Positions 9,418 to 17,530 of a stretch of DNA of 37,871 nucleotides are shown piece after piece. The DNA is from JAQUSX01 sp035446985 (lineage in GTDB: Bacteria > Bacillota > Clostridia > Christensenellales > CAG-314): positions 1-37,871 of the forward strand of contig DAOTGG010000007.1 in NCBI GenBank assembly GCA_035446985.1. Direction: 5' to 3'. The notes under the pieces are model-generated. The model saw only the letters and a program-made list of their open reading frames with translations, made no database searches and was not told the origin of the DNA. Positions within the stretch are counted from its first letter, which is position 1. Every line of letters begins with the position of its first letter. Both the position numbers and the translations under genes were made by a program.

Positions 9418-10008
9418 TTATCTTTTGCGTATTCCTTCCATTATTCCGCCGAAAATAAGCTTGTAAACAAACTCTGTCGTTTCGTCGTTGTACTTCATTT
9501 TGTTTTCGGATATTTGCATTGCAACGTTTATCGTCGTTTCCACTATGTGCGCCCAAATAACCTGAAAAGAAAACTCGTATTCGTTTATTTCGGGATTTAT
9601 TGATTTTAGATATTTATAAACTTTACTCAAATATCCGTCTTTTGCCGCGCTTATCGTAGGCTTATAATATTCGGAATGACGATATCTGTCGTAAAATTTT
9701 GTTTCTATGGGATTTTCGATAAGATATTTAAAAATAGACTGCCACGCACATTTTACAGAGGAAATGTATTCGGACTCGTTCATTTTTATTGACGACTGCA
9801 TTCTTTCAATATTCTTATCGATAAAAAGCTTCGCCTGCAAAATAAGATTTTCTTTCGTTTGAAAATGCTCAAAAACCGTAGCGTCGGTTATATCGCAATT
9901 TTTAGCTATTTTTCTGGCAGGAATATTATTGATGCCCGCGTCCGCCCCGATACGTATCGTTTCGCGCAATATCTTTTCATCGATATTCACAAGATTACGT
10001 CTTGCCAT
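9418..10008 (-). CDS. TetR/AcrR-family transcriptional regulator
   Basis: A 196-aa protein of usual TetR length. The N-terminal helix-turn-helix spans about residues 13-50, with the typical core IPARKIAKNCDITDATVF followed by EHFQTKENLI (TetR proteins usually read Y-x-H/Y-F-x-x-K-E-x-L here). The rest is an all-helical ligand domain of unknown specificity. The ATG at 10008 has a strong GAGGTG ribosome site. It has its own promoter just after the stop of the CrtO-like gene, so it is a separate unit from the lipid operon. It most likely controls the permease gene 96 nt downstream, and perhaps itself. Confidence 0.88.
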   Translation of the reverse strand: MARRNLVNIDEKILRETIRIGADAGINNIPARKIAKNCDITDATVFEHFQTKENLILQAKLFIDKNIERMQSSIKMNESEYISSVKCAWQSIFKYLIENPIETKFYDRYRHSEYYKPTISAAKDGYLSKVYKYLKSINPEINEYEFSFQVIWAHIVETTINVAMQISENKMKYNDETTEFVYKLIFGGIMEGIRKR

Positions 10009-10042
10009 TTTCTCACCTCAAATTTTTATGGATTTTTAGGTT

Positions 10043-10071
10043 ATTATACGCTAAAACGCTCTTGCCGTCAA
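10043..10071 (-). promoter_or_regulatory. Promoter of the tetR-like gene
   Basis: Minus strand: -35 TTGACG (10066-10071), 17-nt spacer, -10 TATAAT (10043-10048). It sits about 35 nt before the ATG and after the stop of the preceding gene. Confidence 0.8.
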
Positions 10072-10085
10072 TTCCATAAAACAGA

Positions 10086-10673
10086 CTATAAGCTCTTACT
10101 TTCAGATAAAGTTTTTTTCGACAAAAACGCGTACGCTTTTAATAGTTTCGGTCTGTTGTATCTTTGAGTAAAAATCGGCGGTATCTGCAGAGCAAAATTA
10201 ACAAAAGCTATCGGGAAAGCAAAGTTAAATATTGTCGCGTTACAAGGGATGAACAATATTGCCCAGCCGAAAATAGCCATACCCATGTGCATTACTTCGG
10301 CATAAACGGTTTCTTTGGCAAATTTATACAGATATTCCGCTTCGAGTTTTTCCACCTTTTTTTTGTCAAAGTTTGCCATTTTGCCAAGCTCGGGTATCTT
10401 GTCCTTCCAATCTTTTATTTTTAAAAAATTGTAAAATCTTTTTTCATTTTCGCCAACACGGAATATTTTTTTGTCGGGTTCGTAAAGTTTCGCCGGAGCG
10501 TATCTGACGGCAAGCGAAACGATAATGTCTATTCCAAACACATAAACAAAATAAAGCAATGTTTGCAATAACGCATACCACACGGGAAATGCGCCGCCCG
10601 AAACTGAAACAATCGTATTCGCGACAAAAATCAAAAGCAATCCGCCGCCTATTATCGTAAGATAAAGTATCAT
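10086..10673 (-). CDS. CrtO-like glycosyl-diaponeurosporenoate acyltransferase family membrane protein
   Basis: A 195-aa membrane protein with hydrophobic segments near 3-22, 30-55, 128-147 and 150-168. The central region matches the family of CrtO, the last enzyme of staphyloxanthin synthesis, which acylates a glycosylated carotenoid: KIKDWKDKIPELG at 85-97, ETVYAEVMH at 121-129 and QRYNRPKL at 170-177. No carotenoid synthase or desaturase gene is in the window, so the acceptor may be another glycolipid. Its start overlaps the end of the PlsC-like gene by 4 bp (ATGA type), showing tight coupling. It is the last gene of a three-gene operon with the GT2 glycosyltransferase. Family membership is fairly clear; the substrate is not. 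Confidence 0.72.
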   Translation of the reverse strand: MILYLTIIGGGLLLIFVANTIVSVSGGAFPVWYALLQTLLYFVYVFGIDIIVSLAVRYAPAKLYEPDKKIFRVGENEKRFYNFLKIKDWKDKIPELGKMANFDKKKVEKLEAEYLYKFAKETVYAEVMHMGMAIFGWAILFIPCNATIFNFAFPIAFVNFALQIPPIFTQRYNRPKLLKAYAFLSKKTLSESKSL

Positions 10674-11482
10674 ATTTTCTCCTTTTCATCGCACGAAAAA
10701 GTCAGTTTTTCGCCGTAAAATTCTTCATATTTATCGACCCACGCTTTGTGCGCCGCGTTTTTTAGATATTCGATATTTTCCTTTCTGCTAAATTCCTTTT
10801 TCGGGTAAATTGCGGGCATAATATTAAATGTAAACTGTTGTTTCGGCAGTCCTTCTTCGTCGGTTATGTCTTGGTCGCGGAAAGTGATAAAGGTCGGCAC
10901 TACAGGCACATCATTTTTTACCGCGTAAAAGAACGCGCCGTCTTTAAACGGTCTCGGCTTGCGATAGTTCCACCACATTGCTTGTTCGGGGTAAAACAAA
11001 ACATATTTGCCTTTTTTTAATACCGTCTTAATGGCTTTATCGAGATTTTTTTGCGCGGAATAATTTTCCGAGAACGGCATAAAGTGTCCCGCTCTTATCA
11101 TATCGCCCATAAAACCTTTTTGATTGTTAAACTGCGCTCCCGTTATATATAACGTGCGGGGATAAAAAGCTTTTTTCGCCACCAGACAGTCAAATTTGTT
11201 TACGTGGTTGCAAACCGCTACCGCGCCTTTAAGACCTCTCAAATTTTCTTTTCCTGTAATTACAGTCAAGTAATCGCGTTTATGCAGCTTATGCGAAAAC
11301 GGCGCGATACAAAAAATACGTTGGAAAAATATCTTGACGGCTTCGCCGAATTTTTTGTGCAGGTATCTAAAATTTTCGTCCACAGGCAACGCCAAGCTAA
11401 AATCTATCGGATCGACGTGTTTGTCAAATTCTCCCTTCTTTTCGCATTCCGCTATTTTTTCCAAAACTTCTCTTCTTGTCAT
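10670..11482 (-). CDS. PlsC-like lysophospholipid acyltransferase (LPLAT family)
   Basis: A 270-aa protein of the 1-acyl-sn-glycerol-3-phosphate acyltransferase superfamily, which transfers a fatty acyl chain to a lipid or glycolipid hydroxyl. The catalytic H-x4-D motif is N-H-V-N-K-F-D (H93, D98). The second conserved block is Y-P-E-Q-A-M at 164-169, where the usual form is E-G-T-R-S, followed by FKDGAFFYAV at 179-188 and the VPVVPTF strand. There is no obvious transmembrane helix, so it is probably peripheral. It lies 17 nt after the GT2 gene and overlaps the CrtO-like gene by 4 bp. Its place between a glycosyltransferase and a second acyltransferase suggests a dedicated glycolipid pathway rather than housekeeping phosphatidate synthesis. 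Confidence 0.85.
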   Translation of the reverse strand: MTRREVLEKIAECEKKGEFDKHVDPIDFSLALPVDENFRYLHKKFGEAVKIFFQRIFCIAPFSHKLHKRDYLTVITGKENLRGLKGAVAVCNHVNKFDCLVAKKAFYPRTLYITGAQFNNQKGFMGDMIRAGHFMPFSENYSAQKNLDKAIKTVLKKGKYVLFYPEQAMWWNYRKPRPFKDGAFFYAVKNDVPVVPTFITFRDQDITDEEGLPKQQFTFNIMPAIYPKKEFSRKENIEYLKNAAHKAWVDKYEEFYGEKLTFSCDEKEKI

Positions 11483-11499
11483 AAAAAATCACCTTTATT

Positions 11500-12765
11500 C
11501 TATTTGTCCTGAGCAAAATCCACTCTTTCCACGCATACCCATTCCTGCGGATTTTTGTTTGCGAGAGCTTTCCAGATTATCGAGATATAACCCATATAAT
11601 AAAGCGGATGCGCAAACAAAACCAGAAGTTTTCTGCCAAAGTTTATTCTAAGATTTTTTCTATCGGAAATAAGGCACGCAAGAGTCATAACGAAAAACGA
11701 AAGATAAATCAGTATCAGCGAGCTGCCTGCCAAAAGCAAAGCCATAGCCCAAGCGGGGTTGCCGATTATTGCCAATACTACCGCCGCTATTATCTGCGCC
11801 AGCGTATGTATATACAAACTGCCGATATATAGATAAACTATTTCAAGCGCGTGCGTGTAGTAAATATTGATCAAGTTTTTGCATGTTTTTTTGATTTTTG
11901 AAATCGGCTTTGAGTATAGCCGTCTGCTGTCCACCACGCCTGTCATCCATCTCGTGCGGCGGCTGTTGGTAGCGCTTAGTTGCGGCGCTTCTTCCACATA
12001 TACGTGAGCGTATTCGGTATAATACGTTTCGATATTTTTCGCAACGCAGTCGTACATAAGCTCGATATCTTCCGTCAATGTCTGACGGTAAGGCCATCCG
12101 CCCAAAGATTTAACCAAGTCGCTTCTAAGCATTATTCCCGTGCCTATGGTCATACCGGTTATATGGTGGTCGGACTTAAAACGGTTGCCTATCTGGTCTA
12201 TGATTGTCCAAATAACGCCGTTGCAATCGGTAACAAGGTTATTCGCTTTTTTCAAAAGGCGGTTTTTGATGAGTCTCTTGCCTTGCACTATTTGCGCTCC
12301 GCTGGCTAAGCCCGCGTTCATCTCTGTAAGGAAATCAGCGTCCAGCACGCAATCGGCGTCCACAATTAAGAAAGCGTCGTAAAGGTCTGGCGTTTCCGCA
12401 AGTATTGACTTCATGCAAAAGTCCAGCGCGTCGCCTTTGCATTTTTGACTTTTATTAACATAAGATTTTCCGCCTGCGTTTTTTGTTAGGTCTATCGTCG
12501 GATCGTCTTCGTGTTTTACTACCGTGAAAAAATCAAAATGTTCTTTAGGATACGTTTGATTTTCAATACTAGCCAGCAGCGTTCCGATAACCTTGCTTTC
12601 GTCTCTTGCGGGTATTATCAAAGCTATCTTGTTTTGAACTTCGTTAGTAAGTTTTTTTTGCGGACGAATCGCGCCGAACCAACCTATTATTCTCGGTATA
12701 TACGCCAATAAAGCCAAAGCGGCTATTGAGCCGAATACTATCGCGATAACAAACGTAAAAGTCAT
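11500..12765 (-). CDS. Membrane GT2-family processive-type glycosyltransferase
   Basis: A 421-aa inverting glycosyltransferase with a TM segment at 5-27, a cytoplasmic GT-A domain and two or three C-terminal TM segments (about 305-395). Catalytic motifs are visible: D-A-D at 136-138 (nucleotide sugar and metal), T-E-D at 231-233 (catalytic base), and R-R-T-R-W at 269-273, the counterpart of Q-x-x-R-W with R in the first place. This layout is shared with IcaA, HasA and CrtQ-like enzymes. Product and sugar donor are unknown. It is the first gene of an operon with two acyltransferases, so a lipid-linked sugar is a plausible product. The ATG at 12765 follows GGAGAA. Confidence 0.87.
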   Translation of the reverse strand: MTFTFVIAIVFGSIAALALLAYIPRIIGWFGAIRPQKKLTNEVQNKIALIIPARDESKVIGTLLASIENQTYPKEHFDFFTVVKHEDDPTIDLTKNAGGKSYVNKSQKCKGDALDFCMKSILAETPDLYDAFLIVDADCVLDADFLTEMNAGLASGAQIVQGKRLIKNRLLKKANNLVTDCNGVIWTIIDQIGNRFKSDHHITGMTIGTGIMLRSDLVKSLGGWPYRQTLTEDIELMYDCVAKNIETYYTEYAHVYVEEAPQLSATNSRRTRWMTGVVDSRRLYSKPISKIKKTCKNLINIYYTHALEIVYLYIGSLYIHTLAQIIAAVVLAIIGNPAWAMALLLAGSSLILIYLSFFVMTLACLISDRKNLRINFGRKLLVLFAHPLYYMGYISIIWKALANKNPQEWVCVERVDFAQDK

Positions 12766-12958
12766 AAAAATTTTTCTCCATTAATAAATTCAAATCGAGT
12801 ATATCGACAAAAAAATAATACCATCTTATCGGATCCCCCGCGCTATAAAGTCACGTTTTTGCTTTCTAATAAACGGACGGGAAAAATTAGAGAAAAATAT
12901 CAGACTCTCTTAGTAGTAGAATTGGCATTTTTTTGATACTATAAAAAATTTTTTTCGC

Positions 12959-12987
12959 TTGCAAAACGTTGTTTACTATGCTAAAAT
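12959..12987 (+). promoter_or_regulatory. Promoter of the XRE gene placed for a leaderless mRNA
   Basis: -35 TTGCAA (12959-12964), 17-nt spacer, -10 TAAAAT (12982-12987). Only 7 nt separate the -10 from the ATG at 12995, so the transcript would begin at or next to the start codon. The remaining divergent intergenic DNA (12766-12958) is AT-rich and shows no other site I can support. Confidence 0.65.
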
Positions 12988-12994
12988 AAGCGAT

Positions 12995-13591
12995 ATGAAA
13001 CCTGTAAACGACATTATAGCCGAAAATCTGACAGCTTTGAGAAAAGCTAACGGATTTACGCAAATAGAGCTTGCGGAAAAACTTAATTATTCCGACAAAT
13101 CCGTATCAAAATGGGAACGGGGCGAAACCATTCCTTCTGTCGACGTATTGGCGGAAATTACCGCTCTTTACGGCGTTACGCTGGACTACCTTATTCACGA
13201 ACACGCGGAAGAAACGGTAAAATACGAGCATGAGACAAAGGTTTCATCCAACAACAAAATTATCATTACGCTACTAGCGATACTCGTCGTATGGCTTTTG
13301 GCTATTACCGTATATTTGTACGTTAATATGATTTACAGCGTTAACGTGTGGATAGTATACATTTGGGCTGTTCCCGCTTCGTCTATTATTGCTTTGGTTT
13401 TCACCTGCATTTGGGGCAAAATAAAGAATAGATTTATTTTTATGAGCATTTTGGTATGGTCTTTATTAGCAAGTTTTTATTTGCAATTTTTGCAATACAA
13501 CTTATGGGGAATTTTTGTTTTGGGCGTTCCTCTGCAAATAGCGATAATCTTGTGGTCAAAAATAAAACCTTTACCCAAAAAAATTAAATAG
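12995..13591 (+). CDS. Membrane-anchored XRE-family transcriptional regulator
   Basis: A 198-aa protein with an N-terminal XRE/Cro-type helix-turn-helix at residues 8-62 (LRKANGFTQIELAEKLNYSD, then VSKWERGETIP), a short linker, and four or five hydrophobic helices from about residue 88 to 190. Such HTH-plus-membrane proteins are common in Clostridia and are thought to report on the envelope; the signal here is unknown. An upstream in-frame TTG at 12959 would add 12 residues, but that TTG is the -35 box, so I chose the ATG. No Shine-Dalgarno precedes this ATG. An intrinsic terminator follows. The divergent neighbour is the glycolipid operon, a possible target. Confidence 0.85.
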   Translation: MKPVNDIIAENLTALRKANGFTQIELAEKLNYSDKSVSKWERGETIPSVDVLAEITALYGVTLDYLIHEHAEETVKYEHETKVSSNNKIIITLLAILVVWLLAITVYLYVNMIYSVNVWIVYIWAVPASSIIALVFTCIWGKIKNRFIFMSILVWSLLASFYLQFLQYNLWGIFVLGVPLQIAIILWSKIKPLPKKIK

Positions 13592-13616
13592 ATTTTTTCA
13601 GCGAATAATAAAACCC

Positions 13617-13648
13617 AAAAAAACCGACTTATTTTAGTCGGTTTTTTT
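13617..13648 (+). terminator. Intrinsic terminator after the XRE gene
   Basis: Stem AAACCGACT / AGTCGGTTT with a short loop, followed by TTTTTTTAT. It lies 30 nt after the stop codon. Confidence 0.9.
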
Positions 13649-13832
13649 ATATTAAATATTTCAACTATTAAGATAATAGGCAAATTCAATAGGCTTTTCT
13701 TTTAACACAAAATATTCTATAAGTTATTTTTGCGAATGATTATTTTGTTGTTAAAAATTTTTTACTTGTTATCAAACGTTTAGCGCGCGCCTACTCGGTC
13801 AATAATAGCTAGGGTAAGGAGTAAAAAAATTT

Positions 13833-14534
13833 ATGTCCGACATCTTAAAAGTTTTTATTTTTTCCGCCGTAGCGTATATATATTTATTTATAATCGCGAA
13901 ACTATTGGGGAAAAAACAAATTGCGCAGCTTACTTTTTTGGATTACGTTGTAGGCATTTCCATAGGTTCTATCGCCGCAGAAATGGCAACCGAGACGCAA
14001 GAGCCGTTTTATCATTACCTAATAGCGATGGGTATATTTTTTTTGTTTGACTTTATCGTAACTTTCATTAGCCGAAAAGGTCTTAAAATGAAAAAATGGA
14101 TTAACGGAAAGCCGCTTGTTATCATCAGCGACGGAAACATAGACTATCAAATACTTAAACAAAGCAAACTGACGGTCGAAGAGCTTTGCGGTCTCGCGCG
14201 CGAGAAAAATTATTTTGACCTGAAAGACGTGGCGTACGCTATCTTTGAAACAAACGGTATGCTCACGGTTTTGCCGAAGTCTAATAAACAACCCGTGGTA
14301 GCGGAAAATATAAATATCGTTTTGCCCGACCCCGAGTTAACGCAATTTATGATTTTGGACGGACAAGTATGTGAAGAAATTTTACATTCCCAAAACCGTT
14401 CCCGAAAATGGCTGTTTGAAAAGCTTAATATAAAAAACAAAAACGACTTGAAAAACATTCTTATCGCGGAATACGACATTAAAACCGACACCTTTTTCAC
14501 GCAATACAAAAACAAGCGCGAAATTATGCAATAG
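13833..14534 (+). CDS. DUF421/YetF-family membrane protein
   Basis: A 233-aa protein with two or three N-terminal TM helices (about 5-22, 35-52, 60-80) and a soluble C-terminal part, the layout of the Bacillus YetF/YkjA/YrbG family (DUF421). Conserved stretches include GKKQIAQLTFLDYVVGISIG at 26-45 and KPLVIISDGNIDYQILKQSK near 92-111, where the family domain begins. Biochemical function is not established; Bacillus relatives are expressed in the spore or envelope-stress programmes. The ATG follows AAGGAG at about 10 nt. It stands alone between two terminators, so it is a single-gene unit. Confidence 0.85.
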   Translation: MSDILKVFIFSAVAYIYLFIIAKLLGKKQIAQLTFLDYVVGISIGSIAAEMATETQEPFYHYLIAMGIFFLFDFIVTFISRKGLKMKKWINGKPLVIISDGNIDYQILKQSKLTVEELCGLAREKNYFDLKDVAYAIFETNGMLTVLPKSNKQPVVAENINIVLPDPELTQFMILDGQVCEEILHSQNRSRKWLFEKLNIKNKNDLKNILIAEYDIKTDTFFTQYKNKREIMQ

Positions 14535-14844
14535 GCAAAGCATTTTATAATAGCGAAACAAATTTATCGGTAAATAGTCTTAAATTTAAGATTGCAGGAA
14601 TTGCGTAGGACTTATTTTAGATTATTCTTTTATAATATTGAGTTACATTAATTTTTAAAAAACAAAAAATTCGTCCGTGTGATAATGGGCGAATTTTTAT
14701 TTTATTTTTGAACTAATCACAGTAAAAATTGCTTAGTTCTCTCAAACGCTTACAGTCAAAACTGCATAACTAGTATTTCCACTAAGCTTACGAAAAATTT
14801 ACCTTGTTACGGTGCAACATCTTTCTAAGCAATAAGGCGTAATA
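14535..14844. other. Convergent intergenic region, 310 bp
   Basis: Lies between the convergent DUF421 and GPH-transporter genes. It holds the bidirectional terminator at 14667-14700. I see no coding potential or other structured element in the rest. Confidence 0.6.
14667..14700. terminator. Bidirectional intrinsic terminator
   Basis: A 10-bp stem AAATTCGTCC / GGGCGAATTT (one G-T pair) flanked by A-rich and T-rich tracts on both sides, between two convergent genes. Confidence 0.8.
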
Positions 14845-16260
14845 TTACTGATTATTTTTTTCCTTGCTTTCAAAAAGCTCTTTTAGACTGTTTTCTTTTT
14901 CATCCTGCAGTTTTTCAAGCTGTTTTTTACCAAGCGGATACCAAAACCACAATATCAACGCCATAAGTAGATACATCACGGCGGGTATTAAAACGGCGTA
15001 ATTGTACATTTGGGTAGTTGCCGTAAGCGGCACGGACGTCGGGTCTGATACCCACGTTTCGTTGTAGCCTAAGCTGATTAAAGCTAGCAGCGACAAAACT
15101 CCCGCGATTGTTTGCCCGATTTTACGAGTAAAAGTGAAAAAAGCGTAACTTGTGGCTTCGTCGCGTATGCCCGTTTTTACTTCGTTGTAGTCGATAGCGT
15201 CGGTAACAAGCGACCAAACCTGCAAAAAGAAAAACGTGTTGCCTATGCCCGAAAGAAAACTCAAACTCAAAAAAACAATAGGATTATTCGTTTTTAAAAT
15301 AAAAAGTAAAGCGTTTAAGAGTGAAGCGAAAAACATTCCTATCGCGCAGATTTCTTTTTTGCCGACAGTTTTTGCGAACTTGCCCATAAAAAACATCAGT
15401 ATCGCTACGGGTAAATAAGTGGCTACCTGATTTATCGTGCTAAGCCATTGCGCGTTAAAGTAGCTGTTAAATAAATACAGATAATAGCTTTGAACGAACA
15501 TTTGAGTAGCGAGTAAAAGCATAGCGGCAACGCATAAAGAAACGAAAGGACGGGATTTTATCAAATTTTTCACAATTTTTCCCGTTTCGCCTTTTTCGCG
15601 TTTTATCTCGGGCGCGGGTACTCTTTCGCGCGTCAGTCGATAACAAATATAATAAACCAGTACCGATAACGCAGCCGTTATTCCAACAGCCAAAGTTATT
15701 TTGCCCGAGTTTTCAGGTACGATTTTTACAAAGACTATTAAAAGCATTATCGGAATATTTCCAATAACCGAGCCTACGGAACGAAAAACCGAAAGCGAAT
15801 TACGTTCTTTTTCGTCGGTCGTAATAACGGATGCCAAACTGCCGTAAGGAATATTTACTCCCGTATAAAGCATTTCAAACAATATATATGTTAAGCATGC
15901 GTATACGAAATACTGTTCAGCATTTAGTCCGGGGATTTTCAAAAACATCAAAACCGCCGAAATCGCCAAGGGTATGGACAGCCAAAGCATCCAAGGACGG
16001 TATCTGCCGTTTGCGCCTACTTTGCGCTTGTCTATAATTCTGCCCCAGATAGGATCGTTTACGGCGTCCCATATACGCGTTATGGTAAACAGTATCAATA
16101 CCGACCATAAACTTATACCTAATACGTCGGTATAATATTTTTGCAAAATAGACGTTACCAAAGAAAACAACATCAGGCTCGCCACGTCGCCCATAGCGTA
16201 ACCTATTTTTTCTTTGGTTTTTAATCCGCTCGTGCGTCTTATATAAACTCTTTCAGCCAA
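14845..16260 (-). CDS. GPH-family (MelB-type) sugar:cation symporter, MFS fold
   Basis: A 471-aa 12-TM transporter of the glycoside-pentoside-hexuronide:cation symporter family. The N-terminal signature is clear: KEKIGYAMGDVASLM, then YYTDVLGIS, then T-R-I-W-D-A-V-N-D-P-I-W-G near 61-73 with D residues typical of cation-sugar sites, and the loop RYRPW. The partner region SLVTDAIDYNEVKTGIRDEA in the second half also fits the family. Length is usual. The start is TTG at 16260, with a GGGGGA site about 7 nt upstream; no ATG is nearby. It has its own promoter and no catabolic gene next to it, so the sugar cannot be named. Confidence 0.9.
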   Translation of the reverse strand: MAERVYIRRTSGLKTKEKIGYAMGDVASLMLFSLVTSILQKYYTDVLGISLWSVLILFTITRIWDAVNDPIWGRIIDKRKVGANGRYRPWMLWLSIPLAISAVLMFLKIPGLNAEQYFVYACLTYILFEMLYTGVNIPYGSLASVITTDEKERNSLSVFRSVGSVIGNIPIMLLIVFVKIVPENSGKITLAVGITAALSVLVYYICYRLTRERVPAPEIKREKGETGKIVKNLIKSRPFVSLCVAAMLLLATQMFVQSYYLYLFNSYFNAQWLSTINQVATYLPVAILMFFMGKFAKTVGKKEICAIGMFFASLLNALLFILKTNNPIVFLSLSFLSGIGNTFFFLQVWSLVTDAIDYNEVKTGIRDEATSYAFFTFTRKIGQTIAGVLSLLALISLGYNETWVSDPTSVPLTATTQMYNYAVLIPAVMYLLMALILWFWYPLGKKQLEKLQDEKENSLKELFESKEKNNQ

Positions 16261-16290
16261 AATATTTCCCCCGTTAATTTATTTATAAAA

Positions 16291-16320
16291 ATTTTACATT
16301 CTTTTACCTTGCGCCGTCAA
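16291..16320 (-). promoter_or_regulatory. Promoter of the GPH transporter gene
   Basis: Minus strand: -35 TTGACG (16315-16320), 18-nt spacer, -10 TAAAAT (16291-16296), about 30 nt before the TTG start. Confidence 0.75.
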
Positions 16321-16330
16321 TAGTAAAAAT

Positions 16331-16362
16331 AAAAAACGCGCCGAGTTTTCGCCGCGTTTTTG
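16331..16362 (-). terminator. Intrinsic terminator after the E2-like acyltransferase gene
   Basis: Stem AAAAACGCG / CGCGTTTTT around a 12-nt loop, followed on the minus strand by a T-rich run. It separates the E2-like gene from the GPH promoter. Confidence 0.8.
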
Positions 16363-16378
16363 CTGATTATTATTAATT

Positions 16379-17320
16379 TTATTTATTTTTTGTGCGGACA
16401 CGTCTTTTTTTCAATTCGTGTTCTTTCGCCAGCAGTTTGTATTTCTTTATTTCCTCTTCGGTTCTTACGCCGTGTTCGGGCTGGTTTTCGCTGCCTATTT
16501 CGTATTTTTCCAATAACACTCTAGGATTTTGCAATATTATTTTAAATAGTCTGAAACTATTAACAAAATAAAGTCCGTCGCAAAAACGTTCGTCCATAAC
16601 TACGCCAAGCTGCATAACCTTGCCCACGCGAACTTCGCCTTGCTCTACTACGGGCGTTAGTTTTTCTTTGCCCATAGCGAAGAAAATACCCGTCGTGCCA
16701 AAATCGTAACAATGGTGAAGCAAAGCGTCGCCTTTTATCGATTTCATAAAGGTTATGAAAAAGCTGTTATGGAAAGGACTTACTTCTACTATTCCTTTCG
16801 GCAAAATATTACGCTTGTCCAGCCAAGTAAGCATACCCATTATCGCGGAGATGAGCCAATGAGGCGCCGATGTTATTACTTTTGCGGTCTTATCTACGCT
16901 GTTATATATATCGCCTCTGTTTTCATCGACAATTTGCTGGATTTTGTCGCGTATAGTGAAAATATCTTCTTCTCCTGTAAAGTGCAGCTTTACCGTCGTG
17001 TCTTCGCTGTTGTCCACCATTTTTTTCTTGATAACAAAAGACACAGTAATATCGTTATGCTGATATATTTTTTTGTTCATTACAAAACGATTCAATGCGG
17101 GGCGTTTTGCGAACAATCTTACAAACGCAGCCATCATTATATCGATATACGTTACTTTTTCGCCGCGTTTTTGCATTTCCTCAATAAATCTATCCATAGG
17201 CTCGCAACGCAAATCAACGATAGTCGAATTCATAGCGTCGTGTCTATGCGGCATTATGTGCGGCGTAATCTTTTGATACGGGTTGATATTCTTAATGTAA
17301 GTTCCGTCCGGTCTTGACAT
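16379..17320 (-). CDS. Stand-alone 2-oxoacid dehydrogenase E2-like acyltransferase domain protein
   Basis: A 313-aa protein that corresponds to the chloramphenicol-acetyltransferase-like catalytic domain of dihydrolipoyl acyltransferases (E2), without the lipoyl and E1/E3-binding domains. Family features include ITPHIMPHRHDAMN at 18-31, a FVRLFAKRPALNRFV helix, and the C-terminal block V-M-D-E-R-F-C-D-G at 241-249. In E2 enzymes this block reads D-H-R-x-x-D-G with a catalytic histidine; here E244 replaces that histidine. No E1 or E3 genes are nearby, so it is unlikely to serve a dehydrogenase complex. The ATG has a perfect AGGAGG site (17330-17335). Its acyl donor and acceptor are unknown. 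Confidence 0.83.
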   Translation of the reverse strand: MSRPDGTYIKNINPYQKITPHIMPHRHDAMNSTIVDLRCEPMDRFIEEMQKRGEKVTYIDIMMAAFVRLFAKRPALNRFVMNKKIYQHNDITVSFVIKKKMVDNSEDTTVKLHFTGEEDIFTIRDKIQQIVDENRGDIYNSVDKTAKVITSAPHWLISAIMGMLTWLDKRNILPKGIVEVSPFHNSFFITFMKSIKGDALLHHCYDFGTTGIFFAMGKEKLTPVVEQGEVRVGKVMQLGVVMDERFCDGLYFVNSFRLFKIILQNPRVLLEKYEIGSENQPEHGVRTEEEIKKYKLLAKEHELKKRRVRTKNK

Positions 17321-17349
17321 ATATTATTTCCTCCTAAATAGCTTGTTAA

Positions 17350-17378
17350 AGTATACTAAATTTTATTGTTTTTTGCAA
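17350..17378 (-). promoter_or_regulatory. Promoter of the E2-like gene
   Basis: Minus strand: -35 TTGCAA (17373-17378), 17-nt spacer, -10 TATACT (17350-17355). Confidence 0.75.
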
Positions 17379-17436
17379 CATAAAATCATTTTTTTGTTGC
17401 TAAAAAAATAGTTTTGCATTATTTTTACATGGATTA

Positions 17437-17465
17437 TTGAAAATTTTTCCAATGAATGGTAATAT
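17437..17465 (+). promoter_or_regulatory. Promoter of the PF06541 membrane protein gene
   Basis: -35 TTGAAA (17437-17442), 17-nt spacer, -10 TAATAT (17460-17465) with a TG one base upstream (extended -10). Confidence 0.65.
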
Positions 17466-17530
17466 TTTTTAAGACAAACCTGATTTTTTTAACCAAAGCC
17501 GGCTCTTAAGTAGCCGCAAAAAAGGAAGAA

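Noticed and set aside
10086..12765. A carotenoid (staphyloxanthin-like) biosynthetic cluster
   Set aside because: No crtM, crtN or crtP-type genes are present; only the glycosyl and acyl transfer functions resemble that pathway.
12959..12994. TTG at 12959 as the start of the XRE gene
   Set aside because: The TTG is part of the -35 box (TTGCAA) and the extra residues are not part of the HTH fold.
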